Source: an uncultured Croceitalea sp.
GTDB taxonomy: Bacteria; Bacteroidota; Bacteroidia; Flavobacteriales; Flavobacteriaceae
Length of the DNA: 64,000 nt
Reading direction: 5' to 3'
Assembly (NCBI GenBank): GCA_947495075.1
Contig: CANLXH010000001.1
Location: forward strand, 1 to 64,000
In this document: one piece after another, positions 9,514 to 20,700 of the stretch
How positions within the stretch are numbered: the stretch's first letter is position 1
Layout of the letters: each line of letters opens with the position of its first letter
Translations under genes and position numbers: made by a program
The notes under the pieces: model-generated
What the model was told of the DNA's origin: nothing
Database searches by the model: none
What the model saw: only the letters and a program-made list of their open reading frames with translations

Positions 9514-10842
9514 ATGGAAACCATAATTATAATTATATTTCTTGCAGGTTATTTAGCAATAACTTTAGAGCACAATTTAAAAATTGACAAGCTTATTCCA
9601 GCTCTAGCAATGATGGCTATTCTTTGGGCGATGATTGCATTAGCTCATCTAGATGTGTTTGAGGTCAATGCACAATTAAAAGAGCTAGAGCCAACTCATA
9701 TAGATGAGATATTATTACACCATCTCGGTAAAACTGCAGAGATATTAGTGTTTTTATTAGGTGCAATGACTATCGTAGAAATTATAGACTACTTTGACGG
9801 TTTTGCTACCATAAAAGGTTATATAAAAACGCGCAGTAAGCGAAGACTTCTTTGGATTTTTTCTATTTTGGCTTTCATTCTTTCTGCTATAATTGATAAT
9901 CTAACAGCTACTATTGTTTTAATTACTATTCTTCAAAAGGTGATTAAAGATCGTGAAACAAGATTATGGTTTGCAGGTTTAATTATTATTAATGCTAATG
10001 CGGGTGGTGCTTGGTCTCCAATAGGTGATGTTACAACTACAATGTTATGGATAGCAGGTAAAGTTGAGGCAGGTTCATTAGTACTTCATGTATTGCTACC
10101 ATCAATAGTTTGTATGGTTGTTCCAACTATAATAGCAAGCAGATTTAAAGTGTTTAGCGGAGAAGTAGATATTGAAGATAAGCAAGAAGCCCCCAAATCT
10201 AAATACGGTCCAATAATGCTTTACCTAGGCTTAGGAGCTATAGTTTTTGTGCCATTTTTTAAGACTATTACGCATTTGCCACCTTATGTTGGTATGATGT
10301 TGTCTTTAGCAATTGTTGCTACTTTTGCAGAGATTTATAGCAATGCTAAATTTAGTATCAGCTCAGCTGTAAATGAGGAGCATCATGAAGCTTCTCATCA
10401 TAGTCCGGTTCATTCTGCATTAACTAAGATAGAACTGCCAAGTATTTTATTTTTCTTAGGTATTTTGTTAGCAGTAGCTGCGTTAGAATCTTTAGGTATT
10501 TTGTTTAATTATGCGGAAAGCTTAAATGAGGCTATTCCACAACGTGATATTGTAGTTATGTTGCTTGGAGTAGGCTCTGCTGTAATAGATAATGTACCCT
10601 TAGTCGCGGCTAGTATGGGTATGTTCTCAGAAGGTTTAGATGACCCCCTTTGGCATTTCATAGCATATTCGGCAGGTACTGGTGGTAGTATGCTTATCAT
10701 AGGCTCTGCTGCAGGTGTTGTTGCTATGGGAATGGAAAAAATTGATTTTTTCTGGTATTTAAAGAAAATAGCTTGGTTAGCATTTGTTGGCTTTGTTGCT
10801 GGTGGGATAGTATTTATTGCTTTACGTGATTTTGTGCTTTAG
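9514..10842 (+). CDS. nhaD: NhaD-type sodium/proton antiporter
   Basis: Polytopic inner-membrane protein of the ion transporter superfamily that exchanges Na+ for H+. It has 442 residues with about 12 hydrophobic segments. Two related motifs in the two halves are visible: AIIDNLTATIVL near residue 130 and AVIDNVPLVAAS near residue 355. They match the paired discontinuous helices of this family and contain Asp-Asn pairs expected to take part in ion binding. AGGAWSPIGDVTT is also a typical NhaD sequence. A His/Glu-rich cytoplasmic loop (EEHHEASHHSP, about residue 290) could sense pH, but that is inference. It stands 55 bases before exbB on the same strand and may be cotranscribed. Sodium handling fits a marine organism. 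Confidence 0.88.
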   Translation: METIIIIIFLAGYLAITLEHNLKIDKLIPALAMMAILWAMIALAHLDVFEVNAQLKELEPTHIDEILLHHLGKTAEILVFLLGAMTIVEIIDYFDGFATIKGYIKTRSKRRLLWIFSILAFILSAIIDNLTATIVLITILQKVIKDRETRLWFAGLIIINANAGGAWSPIGDVTTTMLWIAGKVEAGSLVLHVLLPSIVCMVVPTIIASRFKVFSGEVDIEDKQEAPKSKYGPIMLYLGLGAIVFVPFFKTITHLPPYVGMMLSLAIVATFAEIYSNAKFSISSAVNEEHHEASHHSPVHSALTKIELPSILFFLGILLAVAALESLGILFNYAESLNEAIPQRDIVVMLLGVGSAVIDNVPLVAASMGMFSEGLDDPLWHFIAYSAGTGGSMLIIGSAAGVVAMGMEKIDFFWYLKKIAWLAFVGFVAGGIVFIALRDFVL

Positions 10843-10897
10843 CATAATTTTATTCCCAAAACTGCGTTATTATTGCAACTAAAATTGGGGATACTTT

Positions 10898-11590
10898 ATG
10901 ATACTATTTCAAGAATTGGAGGAAGGCCTAGATACAGCGGCATCCATTTCCGAAGAAAAAACTCTTTCAGTAATTGATTTAATCGTTAATGGCGGTACTG
11001 GTAGTATCGTTATTATAACGGTTCTCTTTGTGTTACTTTTTGTCGCACTATACATTTATTTTGAACGAATATTTGCAATAAAAGCAGCTTCTAAAATTGA
11101 TAAGAATTTCATGAACCAGATTCGAGATCATGTTATGAATGGTAAACTAGAGGCAGCAAAAATGTTATGTACACAAACAGACTCTCCTGTAGCTCGTTTA
11201 ACAGAAAAAGGTGTTTCCCGTATTGGAAAACCTTTAGATGATATTAACACTGCTATTGAAAATGCAGGTACCTTAGAGGTTTACAAGCTGGAAAAAAATG
11301 TGAGCATATTAGCGACAGTAGCTGGTGCAGCGCCAATGATAGGTTTCTTAGGAACTGTAATTGGTATGATTTTAGCATTCCATGAAATGGCTAGTAGTGG
11401 TGGTCAAGCAGAAATGGGTTCACTGGCATCTGGTATTTATACTGCAATGACAACAACAGTTGCTGGTTTAGTGGTAGGTATTATCGCTTATATTGGTTAT
11501 AATCACTTGGTAAACAGAACAGACAAAGTGGTTCACAAGATGGAGGCTAATGCGGTTGAATTTCTAGATTTACTAAACGAGCCTATATAA
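10898..11590 (+). CDS. exbB: MotA/TolQ/ExbB proton channel family protein
   Basis: Inner-membrane subunit that uses the proton gradient to drive a TonB- or TolA-like partner. It has 230 residues and three membrane segments: one near residues 35-60 and two in the C-terminal half around GAAPMIGFLGTVIGM and TTTVAGLVVGIIAYIGY. Those last two motifs are the family hallmark. The conserved Thr and Gly residues line the proton path. exbD follows after 7 bases, then the TonB-like gene and folC, so this is an energising operon. An N-terminal extension of about 25 residues precedes the first membrane helix. Whether it serves TonB-dependent receptors or a Tol-like envelope function cannot be decided from sequence. 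Confidence 0.93.
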   Translation: MILFQELEEGLDTAASISEEKTLSVIDLIVNGGTGSIVIITVLFVLLFVALYIYFERIFAIKAASKIDKNFMNQIRDHVMNGKLEAAKMLCTQTDSPVARLTEKGVSRIGKPLDDINTAIENAGTLEVYKLEKNVSILATVAGAAPMIGFLGTVIGMILAFHEMASSGGQAEMGSLASGIYTAMTTTVAGLVVGIIAYIGYNHLVNRTDKVVHKMEANAVEFLDLLNEPI

Positions 11591-11597
11591 TTTTAAT

Positions 11598-11984
11598 ATG
11601 AAATTAAAAGGAAGAAATAAGGTAAGCCCAGAGTTTAGTATGTCATCAATGACAGACATTGTTTTTTTGTTGCTGGTATTTTTTATGCTTACTTCAAATG
11701 CACCAAATGCTTTAGACTTGCTTTTGCCTAAAGCAAAAGGAAAATCAACCAATACACAGAATGTTTCTGTTACTATTGATAAGGATTTGAAATATTACGT
11801 TAATAATGAACAGATTAACGGAGAATACATTGAAATTGAATTAAAAAAAGCACTAAAGGGTCAAGAAAAGCCTACGATTATTTTGAGAGCAGAACAAAGC
11901 GTAGCCATTAAAGAGGCAGTAAACGTAATGGATATTGCTAACAAGAACAATTACAAGGTTATTCTGGCAGTGCGGCCAAAATAA
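11598..11984 (+). CDS. exbD: ExbD/TolR family biopolymer transport protein
   Basis: Single-pass inner-membrane partner of ExbB. It has 128 residues: a short cytoplasmic N-terminus, one membrane helix beginning SSMTDIVFLLLVFFMLTS with the conserved proton-carrying Asp (MTDIVF), and a periplasmic domain. The stop overlaps the next start as TAATG at 11982-11986, which implies translational coupling to the TonB-like protein. Length and order match exbB-exbD-tonB clusters in other Bacteroidota. Confidence 0.93.
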   Translation: MKLKGRNKVSPEFSMSSMTDIVFLLLVFFMLTSNAPNALDLLLPKAKGKSTNTQNVSVTIDKDLKYYVNNEQINGEYIEIELKKALKGQEKPTIILRAEQSVAIKEAVNVMDIANKNNYKVILAVRPK

Positions 11985-12895
11985 TGCCACTTTTAGATAC
12001 GAGACACAAGAAAAAATCATTCACACTTACAACGTTATTGTTAAGTGTTCTTCTATTGTTACTTTTTTATATTGGGTTAACTTATTTGGACCCACCAGAA
12101 GAAAGTGGAATAGCCATAAATTTTGGCACCATGGATTTTGGTAGTGGTAAAATTCAGCCTAAAGAAAAAATCAAATCTGAACCTTTAGATATTCCCGATA
12201 CGCCTAACGAAGCTGAACAAGTCCAGGAAAAAGTTGAAGATGTTGTTGCACAAGAACCTATTGAAGAAGAGGTTGTAGAAAAAGAAGCCCCTACAGAGAA
12301 AGTAATTACTCAAGAAAGCGAAGAATCTATTCGTATAAAGCAACAAAAAGAAGCAAAGCGTAAAGCAGATGCAGAAGCGAAAAAGGTGAAAGCAATTGCA
12401 GAACAAAAAGCTAGAGAAAGAAAAGAGGCTGAGGCTAGAAAACGAGCAGAGCAAGAAGCTAAAAAGAAAAAACTAGACGCTTTAATGGGCGGTATTGGCA
12501 AATCTGATGGTACTGAATCTGGTAGTGAGGGAGATGATACTAAATCTGGAGATAAAGGAAGTCCCGTGGGCAATCCTTATGCTACAAGTTACTATGGAGC
12601 ACCAGGAAACGGTAATGGAACTGGAGGTTATGGTCTTAATGGTAGGTCTTTAGTAAGTAAAGGTAAAGTGCAACAAGAGTGTAACGAGGATGGTCGTGTA
12701 GTTGTACGCATTGTTGTAGATAAAAATGGTAAAGTAATAAAAGCTACACCTGGTGTAAAAGGAACAACTAATAATGCTCCATGTTTGTTGGAGCCAGCTA
12801 GAAAGACAGCTTTTCTTCATAAATGGAATCTAGATGCTAAAGCCCCTACGCAGCAGATTGGTTTTGTTGTTGTCAATTTTAAACTGGGGCAATAG
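11984..12895 (+). CDS. TonB/TolA-like energy transducer
   Basis: Periplasm-spanning protein expected to carry ExbB/ExbD energy to the outer membrane. One N-terminal membrane helix lies near residues 13-32. A Glu/Pro-rich stretch with many EE and EV pairs follows, then a highly charged Lys/Glu/Ala region (about residues 105-160) that should form a long helix, as in TolA. A Gly/Asn-rich linker and a C-terminal domain of about 85 residues complete it. The charged helix resembles TolA and the operon resembles either exb/ton or tol/pal; no pal or tolB is present here. The start overlaps the exbD stop and the stop overlaps the folC GTG (TAGTG). The protein family is clear, the exact client is not. 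Confidence 0.85.
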   Translation: MPLLDTRHKKKSFTLTTLLLSVLLLLLFYIGLTYLDPPEESGIAINFGTMDFGSGKIQPKEKIKSEPLDIPDTPNEAEQVQEKVEDVVAQEPIEEEVVEKEAPTEKVITQESEESIRIKQQKEAKRKADAEAKKVKAIAEQKARERKEAEARKRAEQEAKKKKLDALMGGIGKSDGTESGSEGDDTKSGDKGSPVGNPYATSYYGAPGNGNGTGGYGLNGRSLVSKGKVQQECNEDGRVVVRIVVDKNGKVIKATPGVKGTTNNAPCLLEPARKTAFLHKWNLDAKAPTQQIGFVVVNFKLGQ

Positions 12896-14106
12896 TGAAG
12901 TACAAAGAAACTTTAGATTGGATGTTTGCCCAACTTCCAATGTATCAACAAAAAGGTAAGATTGCATTTAAAAATAAGCTTGATAATAGTATCAACTTTG
13001 CCCTTCATTTAGATAATCCAGAAAAAAAATTTAAGTCTATTCATGTTGCAGGTACAAATGGCAAAGGTTCTAGTTGTCATATGTTAGCATCAATTTTACA
13101 GGAGGCTGGGTATAAGGTAGGTTTGTATACTTCACCGCATTTAAAAGACTTTAGAGAGCGGATTAAGATTAATGGAAATACGATTAGTAAAAAAGCTGTT
13201 AAGCAATTTATTGCTCATAATAAGTCTTTTTTAGAAGGTAATGGTCTTTCTTTTTTTGAAATGACCGTAGGTATGGCATTTCACTATTTCGCTGAACAAA
13301 AAGTTGATATTGCCGTCATTGAAGTAGGTCTTGGAGGACGCTTAGATTCTACGAATATTATTGTTCCAGAAATTTCGTTGATTACGAATATTGGACTTGA
13401 CCATACTCATCTTTTAGGTGATACCCTAGAGAAAATTGCTTTAGAGAAAGCAGGAATTATTAAAAAAGGGGTTCCAGTTGTAATAAGTGAGACACAGCTA
13501 GAAACAAAAGGCATATTTAATATGTTAACCGCTCAACGAAAATCTAGTATTGTGTTTGCCGACCAACAAAATATAAAGGTCTATTCAACAGATTTGTTAG
13601 GAAAGTATCAGATTAAAAATATAAAAGGAGTTTTGACCTGTTTAAGTGAATTGAAAGGTTTTAAAATCAAAAAAAAACATATTGCAAAAGGATTGCTTAA
13701 TGTTGTGAAAAATACTGGTTTATTAGGACGATGGCAGCAACTTGGGCAAGAGCCTACCATAATTTGCGATACCGCTCATAATAAAGAAGGATTAGCTTTG
13801 GTATTAAATCAGATAAAACAAGAGTCTTTTGATAGGTTGCATATGGTTTTAGGTTTCGTCAACGATAAAGAGCTTGATGATGTTTTCAACATGCTGCCAA
13901 AAAATGCAAAGTATTATTTTGTATGCCCTAATGTATCTCGGGGTTTGCAGACCGAAAAATTGCAGCGGTTGGCAGAACATTTTGATTTAAAGGGTGAAGT
14001 CTATACTACTGTTTCAGAGGGTTTTAAGGATGCCAAGGTCAAGGCTAAGAAAAACGATTTCTTATATATTGGCGGAAGTACTTTTGTAGTTGCAGAAATT
14101 GTCTAA
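12895..14106 (+). CDS. folC: Folylpolyglutamate synthase / dihydrofolate synthase, FolC
   Basis: Mur-ligase-family enzyme that adds glutamate to dihydropteroate and folates. The P-loop HVAGTNGKGSSCHML is near residue 50. Further family signatures are EVGLGGRLDSTN near residue 144, ITNIGLDHTHLLG and a C-terminal domain with DTAHNKEG. It has 403 residues, a normal length. The start is GTG, overlapping the stop of the TonB-like gene by one base, so it is translated in coupling with it although the functions are unrelated; exb-folC linkage appears to be just operon packing. It is the last gene of the cluster before tRNA-Val. Confidence 0.95.
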   Translation: MKYKETLDWMFAQLPMYQQKGKIAFKNKLDNSINFALHLDNPEKKFKSIHVAGTNGKGSSCHMLASILQEAGYKVGLYTSPHLKDFRERIKINGNTISKKAVKQFIAHNKSFLEGNGLSFFEMTVGMAFHYFAEQKVDIAVIEVGLGGRLDSTNIIVPEISLITNIGLDHTHLLGDTLEKIALEKAGIIKKGVPVVISETQLETKGIFNMLTAQRKSSIVFADQQNIKVYSTDLLGKYQIKNIKGVLTCLSELKGFKIKKKHIAKGLLNVVKNTGLLGRWQQLGQEPTIICDTAHNKEGLALVLNQIKQESFDRLHMVLGFVNDKELDDVFNMLPKNAKYYFVCPNVSRGLQTEKLQRLAEHFDLKGEVYTTVSEGFKDAKVKAKKNDFLYIGGSTFVVAEIV

Positions 14107-14124
14107 TATTTTTAGTCGATTGCT

Positions 14125-14154
14125 TTTGCCAAATAAAAAATGGTGCTATATTTG
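14125..14154 (+). promoter_or_regulatory. Promoter of tRNA-Val(UAC)
   Basis: TTTG at 14125-14128 and TATATTTG at 14147-14154 with an 18-base spacer match both halves of the Bacteroidota promoter. The tRNA starts 25 bases downstream of the -7 box. It is the best two-part promoter match I found in the window. Confidence 0.65.
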
Positions 14155-14178
14155 CACACCCTAATCGGGAACAGATTA

Positions 14179-14253
14179 GGGCGCTTAGCTCAGTTGGTTC
14201 AGAGCACCTCGTTTACACCGAGGGGGTCGGGGGTTCGAATCCCTCAGCGCCCA
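14179..14253 (+). tRNA. tRNA-Val (anticodon UAC)
   Basis: A 75-base cloverleaf is visible. The 7-bp acceptor stem is GGGCGCT with AGCGCCC, followed by discriminator A; CCA is not encoded. The D arm is GCTC...GAGC. The anticodon stem CCTCG/CGAGG holds the loop TTTACAC, giving anticodon TAC (Val). The T arm has the GGTTCGAATCC signature. It stands alone between folC and the adhesin gene. Confidence 0.96.
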
Positions 14254-14275
14254 CTTTTAGAATTTAAACAAAACT

Positions 14276-14317
14276 AAACCTTGCATATCATATTGATTTG
14301 CAGGGTTTTGAATTTTT
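14276..14317 (+). terminator. Probable terminator after tRNA-Val(UAC)
   Basis: A 10-bp stem with one G-U pair (14276-14285 with 14299-14308) encloses a 13-base loop and is followed by TTGAATTTTT. The tail is interrupted, so the terminator is moderate in strength. Confidence 0.5.
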
Positions 14318-14767
14318 AAAGATATCTTTGATTTTTTTAATAACCTTAATGAGTAATTTCAATTACCATTAGTTGCGCATTATTTAGTTCAAAATTCAAT
14401 CTTGGTTTTTTGGACACAAAACCCTAATATTCCCTAAAGACCTTAAAGTACTCAAAGTAAGAATCAAGCCTTAAACCTTTCTTTCATGTATTTTGATTTT
14501 TAGTACTTTTTCTTCATTCTATGCAAGAAATATCCTAATTTTAGAAAACCATTAACTAATCTTTCCAAATAAATAAAATTAAAGGTATTTGTGACCTTAT
14601 TAAAATTGTTGTTTCTAATTGTTAAGCCAATAGTAAAACTGTTATTACCACAGTTTTGTCTTAATTGACAAAAAAGAATACAACCTGTTTCTAAATAAAT
14701 GAACCCTTTGAGTTATATACTTATTAGGTATTCATCAGTAGAGTAAATAACTAACCATTTTGGTATT
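14318..14767 (+). other. 450-base leader region upstream of the adhesin gene
   Basis: No ORF of note or RNA gene is seen. TATCTTTG at 14323-14330, with TTTG at 14297-14300 upstream, is a possible promoter. It would give a 5' leader of more than 400 bases for the adhesin transcript. The region is AT-rich, so chance matches are likely. A long leader would leave room for regulation, but I see no known riboswitch fold. Confidence 0.3.
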
Positions 14768-17700
14768 ATGAAAAAAGTTCCCCAATTGACAGAATTTCAT
14801 AGCGGAAACCCTGTACGCTTATTTTTAATTTTATTTCTTTTTCTAGGTCTTTTAAAAATTAATGCTCAATTAAGCGATGTTCATTATTTACCGCCTTTAA
14901 AACAAGTTTCCAATAATGCTGCAATAACCCAACAGGCATTTTATCTATCAACTCCAGAAACAACCGCATTTAACGTACAAGTATTTATTGGAACTAGTCT
15001 TACACCGGTTACTACACTTTCTGTTTCAAATAGTGCTCCGGTAATTTTCGAAGATTTTAATGGGGATAGTACGGCAAATGAAAATGGAGATAACAACATT
15101 ACACTTGTAACTGATGCAAATACTGGTATAGTTCTGAATAATAGTGGCCTACGTTTTCAATCTCCTGGTGGTGAACGATTTTATGTGAATTATCGGGGTA
15201 GGTCAAACTCTCAAGCTACATCGCTTACATCGAAAGGTGCCCGTGCTGCTGGTACATCTTTTAAATGGGGTGGTATTCCAAATAGAGCTACTAATGCTAA
15301 TTTAACCACCACTCTAGGAATTATGGCTACTGAAGATAATACTACTGTAGATATTTTTGGTTATGACCCCAATTGTGAATTTAGACTACAAGCTAATAGA
15401 GGAGGAATTACATCTGATAATATACAAATTACACTAAACGCAGGACAGACCTATGTTATAGAAGCTGCAAAGAATGAAACAACTGCCAACATCGATGGTT
15501 GGTTAGGTGCCTCTATAAAATCAGACAAAAAGATTGTAATTAGCAATGGAGGTTTAAACGTTGGGGTACTCAATGGAAATCAAGGACGAGATGCGGCTAT
15601 AGACCAGCCTGTACCTGAAAATGTTTTGGGTAGAGAGTATGTGTTTATTCGTGGAAATGGTGCAACTAATAATCAGACAGAATTTCCTATTATTATTGCC
15701 ACTCAAAATAATACTGAGGTTTTTGTAAATGGTTCTGCAACCCCAATAACAACACTAAATACAGGGGAATATTTTGAAATATCAGGGAGTAATTATTCCT
15801 CAAATACTGCTGGGGGAAATATGTATGTCACTTCTTCAAAAGAAGTTTATGCTTATCAATGTTTAACAGGTGCCTCGGGCAGGCAAACCTTAGGGCTTAA
15901 TTTTATCGCTCCGGTCAATTGTTTGCTACCCAGTACATTGAGTAATATTGCTGATATCCAAGATGTAGCTAACCTGAATTTTAATGGTGGAATTACAGTT
16001 ATCGCTTCTACATCCACTCCAGATGGAAATATTTCAATTACGGATGACAATGGAACGAATAATTCAATCTCCTTTACCAATGTTTCTGGTACTTCTGAAT
16101 GGAAAACAGCTTTTGTTAGCGGTTTACAGGGAGAAGTGTCTGTAAATTCAACAGGACCAATTGCAGTAGGTTTTCTGGGAGCTAATAATAATGCAGGTAT
16201 TGGAGGTTATTTTTCAGGTTTTGACTCGGTTCCAGTAGTAGAATTAGATGTTACCGGAGGTGGGTGTTTGCCCGCCGATGTTTTTGAAGCTACTGGAGGT
16301 TTTGATGCATATCAATGGTTTCAGGATGGTGAAGAGCTTGTTGGAGAAACAAACAGTACTTATACTCCCGTTGCTCCTGGCGATTTCTTTGTAAGGGTTA
16401 CCAAAGGCAGTTGTACTTATGATTCTGCTGTTTTAGGGGTATTTAATTGCAACCCAGAATTAGTGCTTACCAAAGTGGATGACGTTGACCCCGTAAATGA
16501 AGAAAGCAATGTCACATTTACAGTTACTGCTAGATATTTGGGTTTTAACCCTATTTCTAACCTGGTAGTAACAGACGCTGTCCCTTCTGAATTTAATGTG
16601 CTTACTGTTACCCCGAGTAAGGGAGCATGGACAGCTCCAAACTGGACTATCGGCGATATGTTTAGTGGAGAAATTTTAACGCTAACTATTGTCGCACAAG
16701 CTGTTGATGTCCCTTTTGATACGCGAGTTACGAATACCATTAGCGCTACCTATGACCAAATAGGCGCCGAAACAAATGATATTTTAGATGATTTAGAAGA
16801 AGAAGTTACCATATTAAATGATGATCCACCACCGCCAAGAACCTGTGAAGATGCGCAATCAGAACCTTCCTTGAGTTTCACAAGCCCATCCGGGGAAGCA
16901 GGTGCAAACCCAGCAAACCCACAATTTGGCGATGTGTTTCGTTTTTCTAATGTAGCTCCTGGAGTAGATGCTCTTGTCGAGATTATTGATAATGGCAGCG
17001 GAGCGAATATTGCCCAAATTGACCAAAATGCATTTGGTTTAAACGATGCATTACAACCAGAATTGGATGGTACGGCCGCGGGTGATCAAAGTGTAGACTA
17101 CGTCATTAGTTTTGTGGTAACAACAACAAATTCACCTATTAGTTTATCATTTTATGCTTCGGGAATAGATGTAGATGGTTATGGCACCGGTAATTTTGAG
17201 TATGTTGAAATTACACTACCAGATAGTTATCGTGTAAATAACCCAACAAGCCTTGATATTAACAACCCTTCACCTGATTTGCTGAACAGTGTACGTTTTC
17301 AGAACAATGATGGTGTTGGTGTTGGCGGTATAAGTACTGATGATAACGTTGCCTTTACTGCTTATTATGAAAATGTTTCTGAATTTACCTATCGTTTTGG
17401 TAAAGTAGGTGCCGATAGTAATCGTTTTAGCTCGCTATTCTTTGAAGATATCACCTATTCAAACCCCAACGATATATTCATCAAAGATCCTATTATATGT
17501 GGAACAGTTACGGTAGACAGTGTGCCTCAATCTGGGGTTACGATAAACTTATCCAACGGGCAGACCGCAACTACCGATACAAATGGTCAATATTCTTTTA
17601 TTGTCTCTGTACCTACTAACCCAACTATACCTCAAAATTTAACTATTACAGAGGTTGACCCTGCAAATACTGTTTCAGAATCGGATACAGATGGTGCTAA

Positions 17701-20700
17701 TGACAACACCATTAATATTACGGTAATACGGGAATCTTCTTTAAATAATGATTTTGCTGATGTAACAGATACCGATGGTGATGGAATTTCTGATGTTCAA
17801 GAAGGTATCGACAATACAGACCCTAATGATTCGTGTGATTCTATTGGTGGGACTCCCTTAGGTACGGATGATTGTGACAATGATGGTTTAACGAATGATG
17901 AGGAAACAACGGGTGTGGATGACCCTTCCACACCAGCCAACCCCGATGGAACAACTACTGATCCAGATAATCCAGATAGCGATGGAGATGGTATTAATGA
18001 TGGGCAAGAAACGATAGATGGTACTGATTCTAATGATGATTGTGATTCTATCGGTGGAACGCCATTGGCAACGGGCGATTGCGATAATGATGGATTGATT
18101 AATGATGATGAATTTGTTGCGGGTACCGACCCACTTAATCCTGATAGTGATGGTGATGGAATTGATGATGGGCAAGAAGTAAATACAGATAATACTAATC
18201 CACTTAATGATTGTGATTCTGTTGGAGGAACGCCGGTTGGCACTTCCGATTGTGATAATGATGGATTGACGAATGATGAGGAAACAACAGGTGTCGATGA
18301 TCCATCAACTCCAGCAAACCCTAATGGTAATACTACAGACCCAGATATAGCCGATACAGATGGTGATGGAATTTCTGACAACCAAGAAGCCTTGGATGGA
18401 ACAAACCCTAATGACGATTGCAATTCTAGTGGAGGCACACCACTTGGCACAAGTGACTGTGATAATGACGGCTTGACTAATGATGAAGAAACTACAGGAA
18501 TTGATGACCCGACTACTCCTGTAAACCCTAACGGAAATATTACAGATCCAGATGTAGCTGATACAGATGGCGATGGAATATCTGATGGACAGGAAGCGCT
18601 TGATAGTACAGATCCTAATGATTCATGTAGCTCCTCTGGAGGAACGCCACTAGGGATAGATGATTGCGATAATGATGGTTTAACGAATAATGAAGAAACT
18701 ACCGGAATTGATGACCCATCCACTCCTGCGAATCCTGACGGTAATACTACTAATCCTAATATAGAGGACACAGATGGTGACGGAATATCCGACGGGCAGG
18801 AAGCCCTTGATGGTTCAGACCCGAATGATTCATGTAGTTCTTTAGGAGGAACACCACTTGGAACAGACGACTGTGACAACGATGGTTTGACCAATGATGA
18901 AGAAACAACAGGTGTAGATGACCCTGCAACTCCCGCGAACCCTAATGGGAATATTACGGACCCAGATTTAGCAGATACAGATGGTGATGGAATTTCAGAT
19001 GGTCAAGAAGCCTTGGATGGAACTGACCCAAATGATGATTGTGACTCCAATGGTGGCACACCACTTCCAACTAGTGACTGTGACGGTGATGGTAATCCTA
19101 CCAGTACGGACCCTAACCCTGATACTGCAACAGCGGTTGATGATAATGCATCGGCAGATGTTGGAGTTGCCGAAACCATTGATATTTTATTTAATGATGA
19201 TTTCCTTCCTGGCAGCACAATAACGGATTTAGGTACAGGTTCAGCAGCTGGCTTAGTAACGATTAACCAATCAACAGGTGAGCTTACTTATATAGCTACC
19301 GCAGCCGAAGATAATAATACGGTAACGATTGATTATGAAGTGTGCAACGGAACTGTTTGTACAACTGCTACCGTATTTATAACTATTCCCGCATGTGTGG
19401 ACACCGATGGCGATAATATATGCGATGTAGATGACCCAGCGCCAAATGACCCATGCGTGCCAATGGGAGACCCAGATTGGCAACCTGTGGATTCAAGTGA
19501 TTGTGATAATGATGGATTAAACTATTTTGAAGAAACCACAGGAACTAATGACCCAGCTACACCAGCTAATCCAGACGGAAATACTACTGACCCAAATTTA
19601 GAGGACACCGACGGTGATGGTATTTCAGATGGCCAAGAAGCACTTGATGGTACAGACCCCAATGACGATTGTGATTCCGTTGGAGGCACTCCACTAGGTA
19701 CAAGTGATTGTGATAATGATGGATTGACCAATGATGAAGAAACCACTGGTGTAGACGACCCATCAACTCCAACAAATCCAAATGGTAATACAACAGATCC
19801 GAATATTGCAGATACTGATGGTGATGGCATTTCTGATGGTCAGGAAGCCTTAGATGGTACTGACCCTAACGATTCATGTAGCTCTATAGGTGGCACTCCA
19901 CTTGGTACGGCAGACTGTGACAATGATGGATTGACCAATGATGAGGAAACTACAGGTGTTGATGACCCGTCTACTCCAGCGGACCCTGACGGTAATACTA
20001 CAAATCCGAATATTGTAGATACCGATGGTGATGGCATTTCTGATGGTCAAGAAGCTTTGGATGGAACTAACCCTAATGATGATTGTGATTCTGTTGGCGG
20101 AACGCCACTGGGAACTTCAGATTGTGATAATGATGGTTTAACCAACGATGAAGAAACTACTGGTATTGATAATCTATCAACTCCGGCGGACCCTAATGGA
20201 AATACTACGGATTCTAATCTGATTGATACCGATGGAGATGGAATAAATGATGGTCAAGAAGCCTTGGACATAACTAATCCAAATGATGATTGTGATTCAT
20301 TTGGTGGAACTCCGTTAGGAACTTCGGATTGCGATAATGACGGATTGACCAATGATGAGGAGACAACAGGTGTAGATAACCCTTCTACTCCTGCAAATCC
20401 GAATGGAACCACTACCAACCCTAACAACCCCGATACTGATGGCGATGGCATCAACGATGGTCAGGAAGTTTTAGACGGTACAGACCCCAATGATGATTGT
20501 GATTCCGTTGATGGGACACCATTGGATAGTAGTGATTGTGATGGCGATGGGAACCCTAACGGAACAGACCCTAATCCAACAGTAGCTACTGCAGTAGACG
20601 ATAACACAACCGCTGATGTAGGAGTTCTAAAGACCATCAATATTTTGATGAACGATGATTTTCTACCTGGCAGCACTATTACAGATTTAGGTACAGGTAC